A stretch of DNA of 10,185 bases from Chloroflexota bacterium (lineage in GTDB: Bacteria > Chloroflexota > Dehalococcoidia > UBA2247 > RBG-13-53-26), in contig JAFNFZ010000197.1 of the NCBI GenBank assembly GCA_017885485.1, forward strand, positions 1 to 10,185, written 5' to 3'. Shown here piece by piece: positions 1-6,069 of the stretch; the stretch's first letter is position 1, and each line of letters opens with the position of its first letter. The position numbers and the translations under genes are program-made. The notes below the pieces were generated by a model. That model was not told the origin of the DNA. It saw nothing but the letters and a program-made list of their open reading frames with translations, and did no database searches.

Positions 1-24
1 TAGGGCAGACTGAATAGCGGCGCC

Positions 25-570
25 CTACCTCACCGCCAAGCCCAAGAAGTACGGCCAGACCACTAACGCGAGTATGATCTTCCACCATGGCAGACTGGCG
101 TAGGCAATAGTGAACAACCAGCCGGCGAGCCACAACGCGCCTGCGAGAGGTTGTCCAACTCCGAGGTGCGAATAGCTGCCTTTGCGCTCCTTCATCGCTT
201 GCGCATCGTCCCACACCTTGCGTATGTCTTCGACCTGTCTAAGTTTGCCTTGCATGATTTGGTCGAGTGTATCGCGGGAACGCATGTATCTTCTCTGAAG
301 CGGTTTGTACAGCTTGAAGTATACATAGGCAAAAAGCGCAAGAAGAAAACCGGAACCGAAGACTATGGTGAGCAATGGGTCCGTCGACGCTGCGGAGATC
401 ATGGCAACCGCAGCCATAAGCATGGCGGCCAAGCCAAGAAACATGCTGAGGTTAACCTGTTTCTCATTGCTCAGAAAAGTCACCCAGTCACTGACTCTGA
501 GCGAGGATTGTTCTGCCCCCGTGTTCGGGCCCTTCTCCTTGCTGGGATCTTCGGAAGTCTGTTGTTCCAT
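25..570 (-). CDS. Four-helix membrane protein of unknown function
   Basis: A 181-residue protein that I do not recognise as a named family. Seen in the sequence: a polar N-terminus (about 1-35) rich in Glu, Ser and Lys; hydrophobic helices at about 40-61, 66-88, 141-159 and 162-180; and a charged, probably helical cytoplasmic loop (about 89-135, many Arg/Lys/Asp/Glu) between helices 2 and 3. There is no signal peptide and both ends are probably cytoplasmic. An in-frame start 15 codons further upstream exists, but I chose the ATG at 570 because GGAGG lies 7 nt before it. It lies 240 bp beyond the out-of-frame tail of the TPR gene and may have its own promoter or be read from the TPR promoter. 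TPR proteins often pair with membrane proteins, but nothing here proves a functional link. Confidence 0.75.
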   Translation of the reverse strand: MEQQTSEDPSKEKGPNTGAEQSSLRVSDWVTFLSNEKQVNLSMFLGLAAMLMAAVAMISAASTDPLLTIVFGSGFLLALFAYVYFKLYKPLQRRYMRSRDTLDQIMQGKLRQVEDIRKVWDDAQAMKERKGSYSHLGVGQPLAGALWLAGWLFTIAYASLPWWKIILALVVWPYFLGLAVR

Positions 571-577
571 CGTATTG

Positions 578-582
578 CCTCC
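578..582 (-). promoter_or_regulatory. Ribosome binding site deciding the start of the four-helix membrane protein
   Basis: GGAGG on the minus strand, 7 nt upstream of the ATG at 570-568. It favours that start over the in-frame codon at 615, which would add 15 residues and lacks a comparable motif. Confidence 0.7.
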
Positions 583-810
583 GGTTCGTGATTTGCTTGT
601 GCGATATGATAGCACGTAGCTGCGAATGGTTCTAGTGCGATGGGAAGCCGGGAAACGGTGTGGGAATGAGGGGGGTGTCCCGACGACGGGGAACGAGCGA
701 CTGAGGGGCTGTGCTGAACCCGTGCGTGGGCGCCCAGACCCGAGAGGATTGCCTACGGGAGCGGCAGCGAGGGGTGCCTGGGGTGGGGAAGCGGAGTGGA
801 GAGCATCGCT

Positions 811-945
811 TCACGCCATCTTCTTCTCAACGTCGCGGATCCGCTCCTCCATGTACTTGACACTGGAGGCGTGCTCTGGCAAGGCGACACTGATAGACGC
901 TCTGTAGGATTCTATGGCCTGCCTCAAGTCGCCCCTATTCTCACA
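811..945 (-). pseudogene. Out-of-frame C-terminal remnant of the TPR gene
   Basis: Immediately after and overlapping the end of the TPR gene, another minus-strand frame reads as a typical TPR-protein C-terminus. It has 44 residues starting CENRGDLRQAIESYRAS and ending in a charged helix (EERIRDVEKKMA) before a TGA at 813-811. CENRGDLRQAI aligns with ACESKGRMDEAI of the third in-frame repeat, so this is the second half of a TPR followed by a capping helix. It has no start codon or ribosome binding site of its own. The upstream frame instead stops at TGA 926-924 after EAVRIGAT. I read this as a disrupted 3' end, by genuine deletion or by sequencing or assembly error. Confidence 0.65.
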
Positions 946-2279
946 GCCTCTTGATACTCCCTTATGGCCGCGTCCAGTTGCCCCTTCTCCTGATAGACAA
1001 ACCCAAGGTTGTAGTGTACGTCGGCGTCTTCGGGATTGATCCTCAAGGCCTCACGATACTGGCTTGTGGCGTCATCCAGCCGCCCCTTAGCTCGGTACGT
1101 GCCCCCCAGGTTGTTGTGCGCAGGGGCAAAGCTGGGAGTGATCCTCAGGGACTCTTGGTATTCCCTTATGGCGGCATCCAACTGCCCTTTGGTCCTATAT
1201 GCATTCGCCAGGTCATAGTGTGCCTCGGCAAGATTGGGGTCTATGCGAAGAGCCTCCCGGAACTTCACCATGGCAGCGTCCGTCTGCCCCTTGGCTTGGT
1301 AGGCGTTGCCCAAGTTGTAGTGTGCATGAGCACGGTTGGGATCCGTCCTAAGGGTCTCATTGTATTCCTCGATAGCGGCATCCAATTGCCCTCTGGCACG
1401 GTAGGCACATCCAAGGCCGTTGTGCGCATCGGCGAAGTTGGGATTGATCCTAAGAGCATTCTGGTAGGCCGTTATCGCCTCGTCTAACTGCCCCTTCTCT
1501 TGATAGGCAAAGCCCAGGTTGTAGTGCCACTCGGCATGGTTGGGGTTGATCGTCAGAGCCTCCTGGTACTCTCCTATCGCGTCATCCAATTGCCCCTTGA
1601 GTCGATAGGCAGTCCCCAGATTGTTGTGGGCCTCGGCAAGTCTGGGATCGATCCTCAAGGCCTCACCGAAATTGCTTATGGCCTCGTTTGTCAGCCCCCC
1701 GACAACATAGGCTAGCCCCAGCTTGTTGTGCGCCTCGGCATGAAGTGTTCTTGTGGCATCCCGATACTCTCCACTTGCGGCATCCAGTTGCCCTCTCTGA
1801 TGGTAGTAATGGTACGACCCGGCAAGTTTGGGATCGATCCTCAAGGCCTCACGGAATTCGCTTATGGCCTCATCCATCCGCCCCTTGGATTCGCAAGCAA
1901 GCCCTAGGCTATAGTGTGCCTCGGCATAGTTGGGATTGATCCTCAAGGCCTCACAGAATTCGCTTATCGCCTCATCCGTCCACCCCTTGCCACGGAAGGC
2001 AAGCCCCAGGTTGTTGTGTATGTCGGCAAGTCTGGGATCGATCCTCAGTGCCTCACGGAATTCCTCTATGGCCTCATCCATCTGCCCCTTGTCGTGGTAG
2101 GCAATCCCCAGGGCGTTGTGGGTCTCAGCATCGTTGGGATTGATCCTCAGGGCCCTCTGGAAGCAAACAATGGCCTCATCAAATGATCCCTGATTGAACA
2201 AGATGCGCCCTCTCGATAACCACTGTGTATGCTCACTATCCTCGCGCCTTCTCCTTCTGAAACCGTCAAGGATCCCCAT
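924..2279 (-). CDS. Tetratricopeptide repeat (TPR) protein, C-terminus frameshifted
   Basis: A 451-residue protein made almost wholly of about 13 TPR units. TPRs are helix-turn-helix pairs that stack into a superhelix and bind partner proteins; there is no catalytic domain, so a scaffold or adaptor role is likely. After a short basic N-terminus (GFRRRRRED, residues 6-14), canonical 34-residue repeats of the NPN-AEAHYNLGxAYxxKGQLDEAIxEYxEALRI type run from about 19 to 448. Repeats at about 149-178 and 179-210 are shorter (30 and 32 residues) and the first lacks the usual LGxA element. No signal peptide or transmembrane helix is visible, so it is probably cytoplasmic. The ATG at 2279 is preceded by AAAGGAG at 4 nt. 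The 3' end is abnormal: the last repeat ends EAVRIGAT and stops, while the natural continuation is readable in another frame to 811. Confidence 0.93.
   Translation of the reverse strand: MGILDGFRRRRREDSEHTQWLSRGRILFNQGSFDEAIVCFQRALRINPNDAETHNALGIAYHDKGQMDEAIEEFREALRIDPRLADIHNNLGLAFRGKGWTDEAISEFCEALRINPNYAEAHYSLGLACESKGRMDEAISEFREALRIDPKLAGSYHYYHQRGQLDAASGEYRDATRTLHAEAHNKLGLAYVVGGLTNEAISNFGEALRIDPRLAEAHNNLGTAYRLKGQLDDAIGEYQEALTINPNHAEWHYNLGFAYQEKGQLDEAITAYQNALRINPNFADAHNGLGCAYRARGQLDAAIEEYNETLRTDPNRAHAHYNLGNAYQAKGQTDAAMVKFREALRIDPNLAEAHYDLANAYRTKGQLDAAIREYQESLRITPSFAPAHNNLGGTYRAKGRLDDATSQYREALRINPEDADVHYNLGFVYQEKGQLDAAIREYQEAVRIGAT
936..2141 (-). repeat. Tandem 102-bp TPR-coding repeats
   Basis: About twelve consecutive units with a 102-bp period (34 codons), with two shorter units (about 90 and 96 bp) in the middle. 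On the plus strand the recurring phrases are variants of gggatcgatcctcaaggcc and gccccaggttgttgtg. The conservation creates long spurious open frames on the opposite strand. Similar phrasing between distant units suggests growth by unequal recombination. Confidence 0.85.
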
Positions 2280-2479
2280 GCTTCTCCTTTCGTGTCTTGG
2301 GGCTTACGCTAAGATAGCAGAGACCCCTGCGGTTCCACGGCTGCAGCTGCATCCCACCTCTCCATCCAGCCATGGCTCACCATGTTGATCTGTCTCATAG
2401 CATTCCTGTCCTCTCCGTGGCCGCTGCATAACCGTGGATTCCGTCTGTGGGGGTTCGCGCGCTTAGACTCTTGTTAGAG

Positions 2480-2508
2480 AGTATCACAGAGGAAGCCAGG
2501 GGAGTCAA
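2480..2508 (-). promoter_or_regulatory. Candidate sigma-70-type promoter for the TPR gene
   Basis: On the minus strand TTGACT (2508-2503; 5 of 6 to TTGACA) is separated by exactly 17 bp from GATACT (2485-2480; 4 of 6 to TATAAT). It lies about 200 bp upstream of the TPR start, leaving a long 5' leader in which I see no obvious riboswitch. Chance matches of this quality do occur. Confidence 0.45.
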
Positions 2509-2525
2509 TCTTCCAAGCCTGCCCA

Positions 2526-2539
2526 GGGCCTCTCGGCCC
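2526..2539 (-). terminator. Short hairpin with GAGA loop downstream of the 2H-family gene
   Basis: The minus-strand transcript would read GGGCC-GAGA-GGCCC, a perfect 5-bp GC stem closed by a GNRA-type tetraloop, about 47 nt after the stop of the upstream gene. No uridine tract follows, so an intrinsic terminator is not demonstrated. It could equally be a pause or mRNA-stabilising structure. Confidence 0.25.
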
Positions 2540-2585
2540 AGTCGTCGATGATAGCGGCAACTAAGGTATCGGAGGTGGATGGCTT

Positions 2586-3257
2586 CTACAGGCGGAATAA
2601 GTCAACAACAGAACTCCAGAATCTGGCGGCGGACGAGGGCTCCCGAGGCTTGCCACCTCGCAGTCGCTGCATTTCGCTAATGGTTCTCCTCCACCAGTAC
2701 CTGCTCAACGCTTGACGGCGAGTGAGCATGCGCTTCAGAAGCAGGTCGTATTCGCAAATGAGTCTGCGACGCCGGCCCAGGACGGCAATCCTAAGCAGGT
2801 ATTGGTCAATGTCTGGCTGCTCTCTTGTCTTGACGTATTGCCATATTGCCTCGAACTTCTGGCCTAAGTCCTTGAAAGCGATAGCGGAGTGAAAGTCGTA
2901 CTCGGGGTTCGCCTTGCCCAGTGCTGCGTTGAGCTCTCGGGTCAACTCCGTGCGTAGCTGCCCCATGGCGAGCGACGGTTCTACGGCCAGGTAGATAACC
3001 TTCGAGTCCGTGTAACAGCCAAAACCTGTTATTCTGAAATCGACCAAGGTGTTGTGGTTTCGTCCTACTCTCTCTACTGTGCTAATAACAGCCTGGATGT
3101 CATGGGTGTTTGACGGGGGATACAGGCCTACGTGTGGCACAGGTCTAGTTCTGATCATGCCTCTGACATGGTATCTTCTGGCCACATCCCATATCAGACG
3201 CTTCGCGTGGGTTTTTGCATAGCCATGCAGTCGAAACTCAACGAAGAAAGGTGGCAT
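2586..3257 (-). CDS. 2H phosphoesterase (2'-5' RNA ligase superfamily) protein with altered catalytic motifs
   Basis: A 223-residue protein. The opening MPPFFVEFRLHGYAK, the segment VPHVGLYPP (41-48) and YDFHSAIAFKDLGQKF (120-135) match the layout of the 2H superfamily, whose two HxT/S motifs form the site for 2',3'-cyclic or 2'-5' phosphodiester chemistry on RNA ends, ADP-ribose cyclic phosphate or cyclic nucleotides. Both histidines are present (H42, H123), but the third position of each motif is Gly44 and Ala125 instead of Thr/Ser. The C-terminal part (155-200) is strongly basic, which would suit nucleic-acid binding. The in-frame TTG at 3272 is rejected for the ATG at 3257, which has GGAG 4 nt upstream and gives the family-like N-terminus. 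It lies 65 bp after the ADP-ribosylglycohydrolase gene and is probably cotranscribed with it. Activity is uncertain; a binding-only role is possible. Confidence 0.8.
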   Translation of the reverse strand: MPPFFVEFRLHGYAKTHAKRLIWDVARRYHVRGMIRTRPVPHVGLYPPSNTHDIQAVISTVERVGRNHNTLVDFRITGFGCYTDSKVIYLAVEPSLAMGQLRTELTRELNAALGKANPEYDFHSAIAFKDLGQKFEAIWQYVKTREQPDIDQYLLRIAVLGRRRRLICEYDLLLKRMLTRRQALSRYWWRRTISEMQRLRGGKPREPSSAARFWSSVVDLFRL

Positions 3258-3261
3258 TTGT

Positions 3262-3265
3262 CTCC
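3262..3265 (-). promoter_or_regulatory. Ribosome binding site deciding the 2H-family start
   Basis: GGAG on the minus strand, 4 nt before ATG 3257-3255. It supports this ATG rather than the TTG five codons upstream, which has no comparable motif. Confidence 0.5.
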
Positions 3266-3322
3266 GTTTCAAAGCTGCTGCAGATTGCTCGCCGCAGCCT
3301 TCGCATGACCGAGGCGATCAGG

Positions 3323-4438
3323 CTAGCGAGGCTGGTTGGACAGCCAGAATATCTGTTTTGAGTGCAGGATAAGCCTGAACACCTGGCTGCCGCCGCGTTC
3401 TCTTATCCTGCCCACTAGGTTCTTCACCCACCTCTCAGGAATCCGGCCCAAGCCGTGGAGAGCTCCCACCGCAGCGCCCACTATTGCCGCAATGCTGTCG
3501 TTGTCCTTGGTATCGTTCACAGCTCTGACTATTGCTTCCTCCGGATCGCCGGCGTGCGTCGCTAATATGTACAGCACTGACGGGACAGTCTCAAAGAGGT
3601 TGGCTCCCGACCCCCAAGTATCACACGCTTCTCTCACCGGAAGCTTCCTTCTCAATGCGTCTTTGCAGACTTTCAGAGTGAAATTCCAGAGAGGGCCCTC
3701 GTAATCAGCAAATGCCCCAACTCTGGGACGGTATTTCGTCTTACCCTCCAGGTCTTTGGCCGTAGAGCAGAAAGTGTCAATCCACCATTCTGGCTCGGGT
3801 GTATGATTCATGCCCAACAATTCCCACAGTATATGAACGAAAGCTACATTGCTGGCGTTGTTGGCGAAATCATTGTGGGTGATCATCGAGGCTATCGCGG
3901 CGTCGGCATACATGGAGGAACGGGGGTTGCGAAGGTACGGCAGAACAACCGGGGCAATCCTCATCAGGGCGCCATTGCCAAGCGACTCAGGGCCAGCTTC
4001 GTACCACGGCAAATGTTCATCTTTGAAGTTCCGTGTGAATTGCTTCACTGTCCCCCCGATACCCCAGATGTGGTGCTGGCAGAACTTGCCAGCGAGGTTA
4101 TGGGGATCGAGCCCTCCATCATCAATGAGTTGCTCCACAGTCCAGAAGGACATCTGGGTATCATCAGTTCCTACGCCGACAGCACGATTACGCTCAGGCC
4201 GCCAGTCAGGGCGGAAGTCCCTTATCTCACCAAAGAGCTTGCTTCTCTCGAACGGATTGAGACCTTCGGAGGTGGCACCCAAGGCATCGCCTATGGCGAT
4301 CCCCAACAGCATCCCTTCGATCTTCTCGTATCCAAAGGAAGCCGGCAGAGGCGTGGGCGTCTGGTGCAAGACAGGGCTCTGCTGGATACGAATCTTCTTG
4401 TTGACCATCAGCTCTTTGAGCAGCTGAGTGTTGTCCAT
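3323..4438 (-). CDS. ADP-ribosylglycohydrolase (DraG/ARH) family protein
   Basis: A 371-residue protein. The family removes ADP-ribose from proteins or other ADP-ribosylated compounds with a two-magnesium site. Diagnostic segments: GMLLGIAIGDALGATSEG (42-59); VGTDDTQMSF (89-98), in which T91, D92 and D93 correspond to metal ligands; LGNGALMRIAPVVL (153-166); and NDTKDNDSIAAIVGAAVG (308-325), in which D312, D314 and S315 correspond to the second ligand set. All expected metal-binding positions are therefore kept and the enzyme is predicted active. About 38 extra polar residues precede the domain. No signal peptide or membrane helix is seen, so it is cytosolic. The ATG at 4438 has a strong GGGAGGG motif 3 nt upstream. 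It sits 184 bp after the TIR gene and 65 bp before the 2H gene, same strand. The substrate (Arg, Ser, nucleic acid, free metabolite) cannot be read from the sequence. Confidence 0.92.
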   Translation of the reverse strand: MDNTQLLKELMVNKKIRIQQSPVLHQTPTPLPASFGYEKIEGMLLGIAIGDALGATSEGLNPFERSKLFGEIRDFRPDWRPERNRAVGVGTDDTQMSFWTVEQLIDDGGLDPHNLAGKFCQHHIWGIGGTVKQFTRNFKDEHLPWYEAGPESLGNGALMRIAPVVLPYLRNPRSSMYADAAIASMITHNDFANNASNVAFVHILWELLGMNHTPEPEWWIDTFCSTAKDLEGKTKYRPRVGAFADYEGPLWNFTLKVCKDALRRKLPVREACDTWGSGANLFETVPSVLYILATHAGDPEEAIVRAVNDTKDNDSIAAIVGAAVGALHGLGRIPERWVKNLVGRIRERGGSQVFRLILHSKQIFWLSNQPR

Positions 4439-4441
4439 CTA

Positions 4442-4448
4442 CCCTCCC
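4442..4448 (-). promoter_or_regulatory. Strong ribosome binding site of the ADP-ribosylglycohydrolase gene
   Basis: GGGAGGG on the minus strand directly upstream of ATG 4438-4436. It is stronger than the site of the TIR gene before it, hinting that the hydrolase may be made in excess of the TIR protein if the two share a transcript. Confidence 0.6.
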
Positions 4449-4622
4449 GAGTAAGTCATCGTCAGTGGTCCCCCCGCATCCAATGTTGCAGTTGCCGGAA
4501 TGTAGCCACAGCTGGACCTCGAGGTGCGTTCGGGCCAGCCTTCTGAAGCCGTCTCGCCCCTGTCTGGAATTGCGCATATCACCCCGGCAGCTCAGGATCA
4601 TCACAAGGTGAACTGGCAGGAT

Positions 4623-5459
4623 TCACCTGGACTTCTTCTGATAGCGCTGACGATCCTTGTTGTATCTGTAGAGGTAGTTCTTGCCTTTGACGACCTTTCC
4701 AGAATTGAGGGATCCCAGCACCTCGCGATCTTGCACAATCCAGTGAGGTGGAGAGTCTATGTCAGTCCAGTCGGGGTGGTAAGTAGGAAGCACAACAGCC
4801 TGCTTCTTCTCATAGCACCGTCGATTGCTGTTGTATCTGTACAGGTAGATTTTGCCTCTGATGACCTTTCCAGAATTGAGAGCGCTAAGCAGTTTTGGAT
4901 CTTGGGTAATCCAGTCGGGTGGAGAGTCCAACTGAATCCAATCGTGTTGAGCGACGGGAGGCTCAACAGCCTGCTTCTGAGACGGCTGCTGTTGCTTCCA
5001 GCCTGCGGCCTTGCCTTCGTCGACCCTGCCTGACGCCTGTTCGTTATCCCCTTGTCTGTTGAGATGGTGCCTGATTGCTTCTAGGAGCCTGGGAAGCTGT
5101 TCTTCAAGTGGCAACCGAAAAACGTCTAACCACTGTGTTGTGCTTATGAAGAACTCGAGTTTGCGGGGCGGGGTATCCTCTATGCGCAGTGGGATTATGG
5201 AGATCTTGTTGTTCCTGGCGATCGCCATTTCATTTCCGACAGCTTCGGAGTCGTCAGAGTTGGATGAGAAGATCAGAACCACCACCTTGCTCCCTTTGAC
5301 TGCTGTGGCGAGTTGAGTGTGGTAAGTTGCGCCCGGAACCAGGTTCCGCGTGTCCATGAAGCACGTGATACCGCTAGCTCGCAGGTAATCGTAGACTGCC
5401 TCCGCTGCCCTCTGGTCTGGTTCTTTCACAGAATGGCTGATGAAGACGTTATGGCTCAT
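4623..5459 (-). CDS. TIR-domain protein with duplicated C-terminal module
   Basis: A 278-residue protein. The N-terminal TIR domain (about 1-132) begins MSHNVFISHS and shows CFMDTRNLVPGATY (33-46), KVVVLIFSSNSDDSEAVGNE (58-77) and the IIPLRIED strand (88-95). E77, in the SEAVGNEMAIA context, matches the catalytic glutamate of NAD+-cleaving bacterial TIR domains, so NADase or cyclic-ADP-ribose synthase activity is plausible. A Gln/Glu-rich linker (about 135-170) leads to two tandem copies of a module, 173-219 and 230-276, with consensus DSPPxWIxQD, LNSGKVxxGKxYLYRYN and a closing YxKK; I do not recognise this module. It may sense a ligand or mediate oligomerisation. No membrane helix is present. 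The ribosome binding site is weak. It is the first gene of a probable unit with the ADP-ribosylglycohydrolase and 2H genes, with a palindrome about 90 bp upstream. Effector and signal-producer roles cannot be distinguished here. Confidence 0.92.
   Translation of the reverse strand: MSHNVFISHSVKEPDQRAAEAVYDYLRASGITCFMDTRNLVPGATYHTQLATAVKGSKVVVLIFSSNSDDSEAVGNEMAIARNNKISIIPLRIEDTPPRKLEFFISTTQWLDVFRLPLEEQLPRLLEAIRHHLNRQGDNEQASGRVDEGKAAGWKQQQPSQKQAVEPPVAQHDWIQLDSPPDWITQDPKLLSALNSGKVIRGKIYLYRYNSNRRCYEKKQAVVLPTYHPDWTDIDSPPHWIVQDREVLGSLNSGKVVKGKNYLYRYNKDRQRYQKKSR
4632..4943 (-). repeat. Tandem duplication encoding the TIR protein C-terminal module
   Basis: Two direct copies with a 171-bp period, coding residues 173-219 (4943-4803) and 230-276 (4772-4632). 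The DNA copies remain similar: an 18-bp stretch, gacctttccagaattgag, is identical at 4692-4709 and 4863-4880. Protein identity between copies is roughly 60 percent by eye, including SPPxWI and LNSGKV. The DNA similarity suggests a fairly recent duplication or gene conversion. Confidence 0.85.
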
Positions 5460-5549
5460 GGCTTCACTGCTGACAGAGGAGCATCCGGTTCATCGCCTTG
5501 AGATGACTGAAAACTCGGCAAGCATGGTTCGCCTGCATCTCCTTAGCAC

Positions 5550-5572
5550 AGATTGACAGATAGTGTCAATCT
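5550..5572. promoter_or_regulatory. Perfect palindrome upstream of the TIR gene, possible operator
   Basis: Arms AGATTGACA and TGTCAATCT form a perfect 9-bp inverted repeat around a 5-nt centre, ending 91 bp before the TIR start codon. No T-run follows on either strand, so a terminator is unlikely. The arms contain TTGACA, identical to a sigma-70 -35 box, but no good -10 follows on the minus strand at normal spacing. A dimeric repressor or activator site is the simplest reading. Confidence 0.4.
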
Positions 5573-5927
5573 CCACTGCTGGGTTGTTCTTCGGACGATG
5601 GCTGTGACAAGATGACTTCGGCAAGATCTGATTGAGAAACTCTGTGCAGGTTCTGCATGGTTCTGGCAGATAACAAGGTGCTTTGTCCTTTGGCTATGGC
5701 CTGCCCGTTGGCCGACTGGCGCTGTTTCGTTACAGCCTTAACTTGAAGATCGTGCTGCGTGAATCATCACTCTTGACCAGCTCTATGTGGAAGTTGCGTC
5801 TGCCATTGGTAACAGCCACTCTGGCTGTTTCAGACTTTGGATACAGAACAACGTATCGAGTCTGAACATCGTCCCCTCGGAATTCGTTCCCTTCACCCTG
5901 ATAGGTCGGAGCCTTTTTGGCGTTAGC
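5566..5927 (-). pseudogene. Possible decayed coding region in two frames
   Basis: Two overlapping minus-strand frames of 65 codons each look protein-like but lack a convincing start. Frame A (5927-5730) contains VQTRYVVLYPKSETARVAV and ends FHIELVKSDD...FKLRL before TAA. Frame B (5763-5566) contains VKAVTKQRQSANGQAIAKG and ends in an acidic, Ser/Gln-rich tail before TGA. Frame A is closed upstream by several stops. This could be a gene remnant broken by frameshifts, or chance. No family is recognised, and I see no clear homology to the neighbours. Confidence 0.22.
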
Positions 5928-6069
5928 TCACCACCGATGACCCTATACTTACATTCAATCCATCGCTCGTTCTCATTGGTTCCACCGGCCAACATATCCA
6001 CCAACATGGACCCTGGCGCGGTTATACCTCATATTGGCCTACAATCATGGTTCCAGGCCTTCCTCAGTC

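Larger units (their letters stand above)
2280..2585 (-). other. Intergenic gap between the 2H-family gene and the TPR gene
   Basis: No credible gene in 306 bp. It holds a candidate sigma-70 promoter (2480-2508), a short GC-rich hairpin (2526-2539) and the TPR ribosome binding site (AGGAG at 2284-2288). The gap separates the TIR-led unit from the TPR gene and suggests independent transcription of the latter. Confidence 0.6.
5460..6069. other. 610-bp gap with no intact gene
   Basis: Between the TIR start and the stop of the zinc-ribbon/transglutaminase-like gene I find no convincing complete gene. Visible contents are a perfect palindrome at 5550-5572, protein-like but frame-interrupted stretches at 5566-5927, and a 74-codon minus-strand frame at 5783-6007 that overlaps them. 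No tRNA, terminator with a T-tract or insertion-sequence end was seen. The region must hold the promoter of the TIR unit. Confidence 0.6.

Noticed and set aside
586..615. -10-like TATCAT elements upstream of the four-helix membrane protein gene
   Set aside because: No acceptable -35 hexamer at 16-18 bp spacing, so not listed as a promoter.
731..740. Palindrome TGGGCGCCCA downstream of the TPR remnant, as a terminator
   Set aside because: It is too short, has no loop and is not followed by a T-tract on the minus strand.
951..1487. Plus-strand open frame of 178 codons across the TPR gene
   Set aside because: It is a mirror of the 102-bp TPR repeats; it has repetitive translation (QVVVCLGK-type phrases), no ribosome binding site and no family resemblance.
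936..2141. Regular repetition suggesting a CRISPR array
   Set aside because: The period is 102 bp in register with codons and encodes a clear TPR consensus; there are no short identical repeats with unique spacers.
4227..4604. Minus-strand 125-codon frame spanning the TIR-hydrolase gap
   Set aside because: Its 3' half is out of frame inside the hydrolase gene, and the 5' part shows no motif or ribosome binding site.
5783..6007. Intact small PD-(D/E)XK nuclease gene (WIECKYR motif)
   Set aside because: Only the ExK part is convincing; 74 residues is too short for the fold, the ribosome binding site is poor, and the downstream half looks more protein-like in another frame. Kept only as part of a possible decayed region.
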